The notes below the pieces were generated by a model. That model was not told where the DNA came from. It made no database searches and was given only the letters and a program-made list of their open reading frames with translations. A DNA stretch of 22,175 nt from JAKALX01 sp964508715 (GTDB lineage Bacteria; Chloroflexota; Dehalococcoidia; Tepidiformales; Tepidiformaceae), in NCBI GenBank assembly GCA_964508715.1, contig CAZDUX010000033.1:1-22175 (forward strand), written 5' to 3'. Positions 7,079 to 14,041 of the stretch are shown here, piece after piece. Position numbers and translations under genes: made by a program. Positions within the stretch are counted from its first letter, which is position 1. The number at the start of each line of letters is the position of its first letter.

Positions 7079-7891
7079 TCACTGGCCGGGCTCCCACCAG
7101 ACGAGAGCGGCACGCATCCAGTCGGGCCAGCGGTAGCCGTCGGCGGATGGCATGAGGCGTTGGCGAAGCGTCTCCTTGATGAGTTCATCGTGGTCATGCA
7201 ACTCCAGCCTGAGATGGCGGCGGGCGCGGGCGATCGCCCCTTCGAGGGTCGCGTCAGTCCAGTAGCTCACGGGGGCGCGTTCGATGAAGACGTTTGGCGT
7301 GAAGCCAGCCTCGAGGAGCGCGTTGTAACCGATGATGAAGTTCGTACTGTCGTGCCACTCACCATGGATGCGTTCGGAGAGTTCGCCAATGATGCCGTCG
7401 GCGGCGGGTAGACGCATGGCCATGCCACAGAACCTGGTCGCCCGGTTTTCCATCCTCTCCGCAAAAGCAACGAGGTCCGGCGAGGTGTACATGGAGTAAG
7501 CGGCCACCGCGCAGTCGTGCCGCTCGACATCCGCCTCCAGCCATGGCTGTTCGACAACACGGACGTTTCGCGCACCGTGGCGGGTGAGGCGTTCATTGAG
7601 GACGGCACGCATACCGGGTACGGGCTCGATCGCTGTCACGCTGCGTGCGGCCCCGGCGAGCGGAATCGTCCAGCGCCCAACCCCGGCCCCGATATCGAGC
7701 ACCGTCATCCCGGGGCCCACGCGTTCGAGGGCGAAATCGAGAATGGGATCGCGCCGCTGCTCAGCCCCGGAATCGAGCCGGTAGGCAAGTTCACGCCAGC
7801 GCTCGACCATCTGACCTTCACCGGCTGCGCCTGTCATGAGATCCTGTCCGGCGAGCCTGCGCCATCGATCCGACCATTCTGTCTGCGTCAC
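7079..7891 (-). CDS. Class I SAM-dependent methyltransferase
   Basis: This is a 270-residue cytosolic Rossmann-fold methyltransferase. The SAM-binding motif I is VLDIGAGVGRW (64-74), followed by an acidic strand end VTAIEP (about 85-90) and a GARNVRVVEQPW segment. The N-terminus, WSDRWRRLAG, resembles a family of uncharacterised methyltransferases with a long N-terminal helix. GTG 7891 is preceded by GAGGAG with six-base spacing, a strong start. It is upstream of the radical SAM gene and likely cotranscribed, which suggests the two act on one substrate or pathway. The methyl acceptor cannot be deduced. Confidence 0.87.
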   Translation of the reverse strand: MTQTEWSDRWRRLAGQDLMTGAAGEGQMVERWRELAYRLDSGAEQRRDPILDFALERVGPGMTVLDIGAGVGRWTIPLAGAARSVTAIEPVPGMRAVLNERLTRHGARNVRVVEQPWLEADVERHDCAVAAYSMYTSPDLVAFAERMENRATRFCGMAMRLPAADGIIGELSERIHGEWHDSTNFIIGYNALLEAGFTPNVFIERAPVSYWTDATLEGAIARARRHLRLELHDHDELIKETLRQRLMPSADGYRWPDWMRAALVWWEPGQ

Positions 7892-8396
7892 CGGTCTCTC
7901 CTCGGGTTTGCCTGTCGTTGCGGGTGATGGTCAGGCAGCCAGGTACGCATGTCGAGAGGGCGACGCGAGTAATGGGGCCGATTGGCACGGAAAGTCGGCC
8001 CGCTGAGCACTGCACGGCCCTTCCTCCTGGTACCAGACTCTGTCGTAGCAAGAGGACTGCGCGCTCCGCCAGCCAAAGGAGAATGAGATACCGTGAATCT
8101 CTGCCCTCGGTGGCCGCATGGGTGGGCGGGGATGAGATGGCGCCTGATTTCGAGTTCGCGTCGTGGGGTGCCGGGCTATCCCAACCAGGACTGGGACTCA
8201 CCACCGCCTCGGGGGTACCGGGCGGGCTGTGTACGAACCGTGATACCGGGTTTCGCTATCGGCCGGGACAGAACGGGTATGAACCCCCCGGAACGCACTG
8301 TATGACCCTGCCTGGCACCCACGGAACCCGGCAGGGCGAGACTGGCTGGCTCACGCGGGTCGTCCTGGTCGGTGTGGGGGCCGGTGGCGAGCGGAT
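7892..8396 (+). other. 505-base gap between divergent genes; possible small coupled ORF
   Basis: This gap separates the minus-strand methyltransferase from the plus-strand P2 ATPase and should hold both promoters. No RNA gene or recognisable protein is seen. One frame beginning at ATG 8083, with AAAGGAG directly before it, encodes 105 residues rich in Gly and Pro and ends with a TGA that overlaps the ATPase start (8397-8400). The overlap hints at coupling, but the ribosome site is too close to the ATG and the product matches nothing I know. A weak hairpin with CCCTGCC/GGCAGGG arms lies near 8306-8336. Confidence 0.3.
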
Positions 8397-10955
8397 ATGA
8401 CCGTAACACCGGACCTCCGCGGACTCAGTAGCGACGAGGCCAGCGAGCGCCTGGTGAGGGAGGGCCCGAACGCGCTTCCGAGTGAAGCACGGACCTCGGT
8501 CTGGGCCACAGTGGGCCAGGTTATCCGTGAGCCGATGGTCCTCCTGCTGGTTACAGCGAGTGTCATCTATGTCCTGCTTGGTGACCGTTTGGAGGCGATC
8601 ATGCTCAGCCTCTCGGTCGCATTCGTGGTGACCATCGAACTTGTCCAGGAGCGAAAGACGCAGGGAGCACTCGATGCCCTTCGTGACCTGACAAGTCCCC
8701 GCGCACTGGTTATCCGTGACGGACAACCGGTGCGAATACCCGGCTACGCCGTCGTCACCGGCGACATCCTCGTGCTCTCGGAAGGCGACCGGGTGGCTGC
8801 GGACGCGACGCTTCTCGATGTTCGTGCGCTCCTCGTGGATGAGTCGCTCCTCACCGGAGAGTCGGCGCCGGTCAACAAGCGGGTGACAACCGGAGGCGAG
8901 GTGGCGACGCACCCGGGCGGAGATGACCTTCCTTTCGTCTATTCAGGAACGTTGGTGGTGAAAGGCCGCGGCACGGCGGTGGTGACGGCGACCGGTGTGC
9001 AGTCGGTGATCGGCAAGATCGGCAACGAACTGGGCAGCGAGCCACCGGCATCACCACTGAGCGAAGAAGTCGGGTACATCGCCCGGATCATGGCGGTCGA
9101 TGCTGTCGCACTGAGCCTCGCACTGGCTGCCGTTCAGTGGTTGCGTTCGGGTGATTTCACAGGAGGAATCCTTGCGGGGATCGCACTCGCCATGAGCCTG
9201 TTGCCGGAGGAACTCCCGATTATCCTGACGGTTTTCCTCGCAATCGGGGCGCTTCGTCTTTCGCGGACGCGGGTGCTCACGCGTCGAATGGCCGCGATCG
9301 AGACGCTGGGCTCGGCAAGCGTCCTGTGCACGGATAAGACGGGGACCCTCACCGAGAACCGAATGACAGTCTCGTGTCTGTACCGGGATGGTATCTTCGC
9401 CGAGGTGCGTGGTGGTGTAATCCTTGAACCCGCACTGGACGTGCTCGAACACGGCATCCTGGCAAGCCAGCGCGACCCATTCGACCCGATGGACATTGCG
9501 TTCCACCGGCTTGGCGGTGAGCTGTTGAACGGAGGGCCGCGTCTCCATCCCGGCTGGCAACTGGTGCGTGAATATCCGCTCAGCTCCGAGTTGCTGGCGA
9601 TGGGACAGGCGTGGCGTCCCCCGGGCCTCTCGGATGTCGTGATCTCGGTCAAGGGTGCTCCGGAGGCGGTTGCGGCGATCTGCCGCCTCCCGAAGAAGGA
9701 AGCAGAAGATACGCGCCGGGCGGTGGAGACGATGGCATCTCGAGGGATCCGCGTGCTGGGTGTCGCTACAGCTACCGCACCGGAGAGTGCGCTCCCCGAT
9801 ACGCTGCGCGCGGCGGGTCTCCACTTCCTCGGACTCGCCGGGTTGGAGGACCCCGTACGGGCTGCGGTGCCCGATGCGGTGGCGCAGTGTCGCGCGGCGG
9901 GCATTCGCGTCCTGATGATTACCGGCGATTACCCGCAGACTGCTGCGGCGATCGCCCGCGTGGCGGGCCTCGAGAACCCGGATCGTGTGCTCACGGGCGC
10001 CGAACTCGCGAGCCTGAACGACGAAGAACTCGGGGCACGCCTGGAAGAAGTCGATGTTATTGCCCGCGCGGTCCCGGAGCAGAAGTTGCGTATCGTCCGG
10101 GCGCTTGCGGCGGACGGCCACGTGGTAGCGATGACCGGTGACGGTGTGAACGATGCTCCGGCACTTGAAGCTGCTCACATCGGGGTGGCGATGGGGGGCC
10201 GTGGTACAGATGTCGCGCGGGAGGCGGCCGACCTCATTGTTACCGACGACGATTTTGCTTCGATTGTCGCGGGGATTCGTCTTGGGCGGCGGATCTTCGA
10301 TAATCTACGGAAGGCCGTGGTCTACATTGTCGCCATCCACGTGCCAATCGCTGGTGTCTCGCTGTTTCCCGCATTGCTTGGGTGGCCGCTGGTGCTCCTC
10401 CCGCTGCACATCGTCTTCCTCGAGTTGATTATCGACCCGGCATGCTCGGTGGCCTTCGAAGCGGAACCGGAGGAAGCGGACGTGATGACCAGGCCACCAC
10501 GGGCGGGTGGGTCGCGTCTCATCGACAGGAGGGTCGTGCTAACGGGTGTCACGCAGGGGCTTACGGTACTGATAGCGGCATTCGCACTGGTCGCTGTGCT
10601 CCATGTGCGTGGCTATTCGGAAGGGAGTGTGCGTGCCGCCGGCTTTGCAGCCGTGGTCGGTGGCAACATCGCACTGATCCTCACGAATCTCGAATGGGCC
10701 GCGGACCGGGGACAACATCCACGCCGGCGGAACCGGATCGCCATGTTGATGATGGTGGGGTCAGTGATGGCTCTTTGTGCAACCCTCCTGCTGCCGCCAC
10801 TGCGTGGCATGTTCCGGTTCGATGCTATCCCCGTATGGCTCGGTGCAGGTGCGTTCGCACTCGGCTTCATCTCACCAGGCTGGTTCGAGGCGGCAAAGCG
10901 GCAGGGATACTTCCGGCTTGCGACACCGAAGCGCCGGGTTACGCCCGATCGATGA
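8397..10955 (+). CDS. P2-type cation-transporting ATPase (Ca2+/Mg2+-ATPase-like)
   Basis: This is an 852-residue membrane pump of the P2 class, moving a hard cation such as calcium. An N-terminal cation ATPase domain (LSSDEASERLVREGPNAL, about 10-27) precedes helices 1-2; TGES is at 153-156, the helix-4 motif reads LLPEELP (268-274), phosphorylation is at DKTGT (313-317), nucleotide-binding KGAPE at 419-423, and the hinge GDGVNDAP at 581-588. Helix 6 ends HIVFLELIIDPACS. The nucleotide domain is short compared with animal SERCA, as in many bacterial homologues. PEEL replaces the PEGL of classical calcium pumps, so ion choice is uncertain. ATG 8397 has only a weak GGTGG upstream. Its stop lies inside the 3' end of the opposing kinase gene, with 17 bases shared. 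Confidence 0.92.
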   Translation: MTVTPDLRGLSSDEASERLVREGPNALPSEARTSVWATVGQVIREPMVLLLVTASVIYVLLGDRLEAIMLSLSVAFVVTIELVQERKTQGALDALRDLTSPRALVIRDGQPVRIPGYAVVTGDILVLSEGDRVAADATLLDVRALLVDESLLTGESAPVNKRVTTGGEVATHPGGDDLPFVYSGTLVVKGRGTAVVTATGVQSVIGKIGNELGSEPPASPLSEEVGYIARIMAVDAVALSLALAAVQWLRSGDFTGGILAGIALAMSLLPEELPIILTVFLAIGALRLSRTRVLTRRMAAIETLGSASVLCTDKTGTLTENRMTVSCLYRDGIFAEVRGGVILEPALDVLEHGILASQRDPFDPMDIAFHRLGGELLNGGPRLHPGWQLVREYPLSSELLAMGQAWRPPGLSDVVISVKGAPEAVAAICRLPKKEAEDTRRAVETMASRGIRVLGVATATAPESALPDTLRAAGLHFLGLAGLEDPVRAAVPDAVAQCRAAGIRVLMITGDYPQTAAAIARVAGLENPDRVLTGAELASLNDEELGARLEEVDVIARAVPEQKLRIVRALAADGHVVAMTGDGVNDAPALEAAHIGVAMGGRGTDVAREAADLIVTDDDFASIVAGIRLGRRIFDNLRKAVVYIVAIHVPIAGVSLFPALLGWPLVLLPLHIVFLELIIDPACSVAFEAEPEEADVMTRPPRAGGSRLIDRRVVLTGVTQGLTVLIAAFALVAVLHVRGYSEGSVRAAGFAAVVGGNIALILTNLEWAADRGQHPRRRNRIAMLMMVGSVMALCATLLLPPLRGMFRFDAIPVWLGAGAFALGFISPGWFEAAKRQGYFRLATPKRRVTPDR

Positions 10956-11970
10956 GGTATTGTGCGCGTTCGATGAGCCGCGGGACACGGGTTTCGAACT
11001 CGGCGGCACCCGGATTCGCGGCCGTGCCGGTCTTGTAGTGCACGTAGAGCCCCTCGAGGATGATAGCGAGCTTCCAGAGTGCCATCACGTGGTAGAAGGC
11101 GAAGTTTTCCATCGTGCGGCCCGTCTTCTCGGCGTAGCGGGTCGCGAGTTCGTCACGCGTCGGGAAGCCTTCCATCGCGGTGACTGGTAGTGCTTCGCCG
11201 TCAATCATGCCGTCGGGCCGGCCCCAGGTGTGCATGAGCCAGCCAAGGTCAGCCAGCGGGTCACCGATAGTTGCCATCTCCCAGTCGAAGATGGCGATGA
11301 GCCGTGCTGGCGAGTTCGAGTCGAACATAACATTGTCGAGCTTGTAATCACCATGCACGACGGTTGAGTGCGACTCCACCGGCTTGTGGTCGTGCAGCCA
11401 ACGGGTGACCGCGTCGAGTTGGGGCAGGTCGCGGACTTTCCCCACGCTGAGAGCAGCCTGTGAAGACCAACGCCGGAGTTGGCGATCGAGGAAGCCTTCG
11501 CTCTTGCCTTCGAGGCCCGCGGCACGCCAATCGACGCTGTGCATCTCGGCCAGTGCGTCGACCATCTCGAACCCGATCCGCTGCCGGTCTTCGAGTGAGG
11601 AAAGTGCACCGGGAAGTTCGGCGCGAATGACGACGCCCCGCTTGCGCTCCATGAGATAGAACGGCGCACCGATGACCTCAGGGTCTTCACAGAGCACCAG
11701 TGGACGGGGGACGCGGGCGGCGCTCCCGTGCAGGGCGTGGAGGAAGCGGTATTCGCGGGCAACGTCGTGGGCGGTAGGCAGAAGCGGGCCGCGCGGTGGC
11801 CGCCGGAGGACGTACTCTTCGTTGCCGCGGTAGACGAAGAACGTCTCGTTTGAGAACCCGGCGATGTGTTTTTCGACCCGGGTTGGCTGCGTGCTGCCGA
11901 GTGCTTTGTCGAGAAACTGCCCAAGGCGCTGCTCATCGACGAGTTGGCTGATTGTGGCGTCGTGCGACAT
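10939..11970 (-). CDS. APH-family phosphotransferase (ACAD10/11 N-domain-like)
   Basis: This 343-residue protein has the aminoglycoside-phosphotransferase/choline-kinase fold. An ATP-binding N-lobe carries GFSNETFFV (38-46) and EEYVLRRPP (51-59); the catalytic loop is HGDYKLDN (206-213) and the metal-binding IFDWEMATIGDP spans 227-238. The pattern is close to the kinase domain of ACAD10/ACAD11, whose known role is to phosphorylate 4-hydroxyacyl-CoAs for breakdown. ATG 11970 is chosen because GAGGGGAG lies about five bases upstream; the frame extends 18 codons further without support. It lies 180 bases downstream of the thiolase-fold/DUF35 pair, so all three probably serve lipid or acyl-CoA catabolism. 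Antibiotic inactivation is unlikely from this context. Confidence 0.88.
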   Translation of the reverse strand: MSHDATISQLVDEQRLGQFLDKALGSTQPTRVEKHIAGFSNETFFVYRGNEEYVLRRPPRGPLLPTAHDVAREYRFLHALHGSAARVPRPLVLCEDPEVIGAPFYLMERKRGVVIRAELPGALSSLEDRQRIGFEMVDALAEMHSVDWRAAGLEGKSEGFLDRQLRRWSSQAALSVGKVRDLPQLDAVTRWLHDHKPVESHSTVVHGDYKLDNVMFDSNSPARLIAIFDWEMATIGDPLADLGWLMHTWGRPDGMIDGEALPVTAMEGFPTRDELATRYAEKTGRTMENFAFYHVMALWKLAIILEGLYVHYKTGTAANPGAAEFETRVPRLIERAQYLIDRA

Positions 11971-12077
11971 CTTGGCTCCCCTCAGGGCGGTCGGCGACCG
12001 AACCAGGAATATGAAATGACACAACCGTCATCGATCGGGCGGATCATACCGTATTCCGTAAAGCCAGGGGCTCCCGG

Positions 12078-12124
12078 ACTCGAGGGACGACCCCGCTGGC
12101 ATGGAGGTCGTCCCTTACTCGAGT
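12078..12124 (-). terminator. Long hairpin between DUF35 and kinase genes
   Basis: A 9-bp stem (12084-12092 with 12106-12114) is extended by six outer pairs (12078-12083 with 12119-12124) across a small bulge. It lies 27 bases past the DUF35 stop. There is no T-tract on the minus strand, so it may be an attenuator or processing site rather than a full terminator. Confidence 0.5.
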
Positions 12125-12150
12125 GGCGGATGGTGTCCCTGCCTGGCGAA

Positions 12151-12624
12151 TTACCCTTCGCCGGCCGTCTTCCACTGCACGAGGGTGTACGGTGGCTGGG
12201 CGTCGTCGTGGTCTTCGAAGACAGCATCCACCGTGCTCCCGATGCGGACCTCCTGGAGCGGATCACCGAGGAGATTACCGACCATGCGGACGTTTCCGGC
12301 GTGGGCAAGTTCGACGAGGACGACGATATAGGGGACGCCCGACTGGAGTGCCGGGTGAACCGGGTACCAGGAGCGTTCCCAGCTGTAGATGGTGCCGCGA
12401 GGTTCAACCTCCTCATAGCGCAGATCGTGAGAGTGACAGTGATAGCAGATGAACTCGGGGCCCCACTGCCAGGTTTCGCAAGCATTGCAGCGCTGGACAA
12501 CGAGCCGGTGCTCGCGAGTTGCCTCCCAGTATTCGGTGGCGAGACCATCGGGATACGGGGAGGGTTCGGGGAGCCCGGCGGGGAGGTAATAGGTGCGTTC
12601 GGCGGACGATTCGGTCGTTGTCAT
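12151..12624 (-). CDS. DUF35 zinc-ribbon/OB-fold protein, acyl-CoA partner
   Basis: This is a 157-residue protein with the DUF35 layout: a helix LATEYWEATREHRLVVQRC (28-46), a zinc ribbon with Cys46, Cys49, Cys60 and Cys63, then an OB-fold beginning GTIYSWERSWYPVHP (77-91). DUF35 proteins bind acyl-CoA groups and form complexes with thiolase-like enzymes or hydratases, as in the ChsH2-Ltp2 aldolase of steroid side-chain breakdown. The ATG at 12624 overlaps the stop of the thiolase-fold gene (12621-12624), so the two products are made together and probably form a complex. An upstream extension of the frame lies inside the thiolase-fold gene and is rejected. Confidence 0.9.
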   Translation of the reverse strand: MTTTESSAERTYYLPAGLPEPSPYPDGLATEYWEATREHRLVVQRCNACETWQWGPEFICYHCHSHDLRYEEVEPRGTIYSWERSWYPVHPALQSGVPYIVVLVELAHAGNVRMVGNLLGDPLQEVRIGSTVDAVFEDHDDAQPPYTLVQWKTAGEG

Positions 12625-13802
12625 TGGTTCTGCTCCCGGCCGAGGATGAGGCTGCTCACGGGCTGAACCATCGGACCAGAGCAGACCATGGAGACATTGA
12701 CCTCGCGATCGAGCTGACAGGGAGCCGTTCCGCGAATTTGCCGGACAGCTTCGGTAATGAGCTCGAGCCCGTGCATATAGCACTCGGCGAGGTTGCCGCC
12801 ACTCGTGTTGAGTGGCAGCCGCCCACCGTCGAAGCGGAAATTGTCGAGCGTGAAGAACTCGTTCACCTCGTCCGGGCTGCAGAAGCCGTGCTCAACGAGG
12901 CTCATCATCACCCCGCCGGTGAAGTTCTCGTAGCTCTGCACGACGTCAACCTCGGCCGGACCAAGGCCGGCCATTGCGTAGAGTCGCGGCGTGAGCGTCT
13001 TGAAATTGGAGGTAGCGTAATCGGGGGCGTTGTGGACGGTGGCGGCCTGGCGATAGTCGGAGCCCTGCGCGGCTCCCAGGATGTAAGCCGGGCGATGTTT
13101 CATGTCGCGGGCACGCTCTGCACTCGTGACGATGACAGCCGCTGCGCCGTCGTTTTCCTGGCAGCAGTCGAAGAGGTGGAACGGCTCAACGATCCAGCGT
13201 GAGTTGTCGTAATCCTCCTCGCTCAAGGGACGGCCGAACATGACTGCGCGTGGGTTCCGTTGCGCGTGGTAGTAGCTGGCAAGTGCCACCGCGCGGAGCG
13301 CCTCCTGCCTCACACCGTGTTCGAACATGAAGCGGTGGACACGCATGGCGAATGTCTGGGCCGGGGACATCAGTCCATAAGGCGCCGTGAATGCCGCCGC
13401 GCCAGGAACGGCGCGGGCGGTGGTACCCTGCCCGAACCGCCCAAACTGGCCCTGCGCCAGGCCGCGATACGCGACCGCAATATCGCAGAAGCCGGCCGCG
13501 ACTGCCGCTGCAGCGTTGGCGACCGCCCCCGAGCCGCCGCCACCACCGCCACCCCAGAACATGTTACTGAAACCGAAATGCTTGCTTCCGAGAGCGGTAG
13601 CAAGATGTGCCGGGTCGTTGCGGTCGTTGCTGTAGGACGCGAAACCATCAATATCGCGGACGTCGATCCCGGCGTCATCCGCGGCAAGCTGGATCGCTTC
13701 GAGCGTCATCTTGAACTCTGGATCGGGTGCAGCGCCACGCTTGTAGTAACGGGTCTCGCCGAGCCCGACGATAGCCGTTGCACCCCGAAAGCTACTTCCC
13801 AT
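12621..13802 (-). CDS. Thiolase-superfamily protein (SCP2/Ltp2-like), probable acyl-CoA aldolase or thiolase
   Basis: This 393-residue protein has the thiolase fold in its SCP2-like branch: N-terminal ATAIVGLGETRY (9-20), a middle glycine run GGGGGGGSGAVANAA (84-98), FDCCQENDGAAAVIVTS (211-227), YENFTGG (291-297) and the C-terminal loop NTSGGNLAE (332-340). The position usually holding the nucleophilic cysteine sits in the glycine run and has none, and the usual HDCF box reads YENF. Ltp2-type retro-aldolases share such losses and pair with DUF35 proteins, so carbon-carbon cleavage of a CoA ester by an aldolase route is plausible. ATG 13802 follows GGGAAGG. It is the first gene of an apparent operon with DUF35 and the kinase. 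Many databases would call it acetyl-CoA acetyltransferase. Confidence 0.88.
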   Translation of the reverse strand: MGSSFRGATAIVGLGETRYYKRGAAPDPEFKMTLEAIQLAADDAGIDVRDIDGFASYSNDRNDPAHLATALGSKHFGFSNMFWGGGGGGGSGAVANAAAAVAAGFCDIAVAYRGLAQGQFGRFGQGTTARAVPGAAAFTAPYGLMSPAQTFAMRVHRFMFEHGVRQEALRAVALASYYHAQRNPRAVMFGRPLSEEDYDNSRWIVEPFHLFDCCQENDGAAAVIVTSAERARDMKHRPAYILGAAQGSDYRQAATVHNAPDYATSNFKTLTPRLYAMAGLGPAEVDVVQSYENFTGGVMMSLVEHGFCSPDEVNEFFTLDNFRFDGGRLPLNTSGGNLAECYMHGLELITEAVRQIRGTAPCQLDREVNVSMVCSGPMVQPVSSLILGREQNQ

Positions 13803-14041
13803 CTGCCTTCCCTTCAGGTCAATGTGGTGGTGGAGCGAAGCATACCCGGAAGACACGCTCCCGACGCACCGTCAGGAAGACCGGGCCGGATGACGTGAGC
13901 CCGTGCCCCGGCAATCACGGCCGGTCTTGGCACTTGCCCGGTGGCACCACGCAATGAACCTGGTGTGGTTGTCTGCACTGCGGACTGAAGAAGTCATGAG
14001 CCTGTCTGCGTCTACGTCGTGTGGTTAGCCGCCTGCCATTC

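Noticed and set aside
6132..7136. Plus-strand frame of 334 codons opposite the radical SAM gene
   Set aside because: It mirrors the codon pattern of the radical SAM gene, which has clear motifs and a ribosome site.
9051..10178. Minus-strand frame of 375 codons opposite the P2 ATPase
   Set aside because: The ATPase motifs on the plus strand are unmistakable; the antisense product is rich in Arg and His with no domain.
13526..13556. Cytosine/guanine-rich run encoding seven glycines, considered as a frameshift site
   Set aside because: The thiolase-fold frame continues sensibly on both sides, so no frame change is needed.
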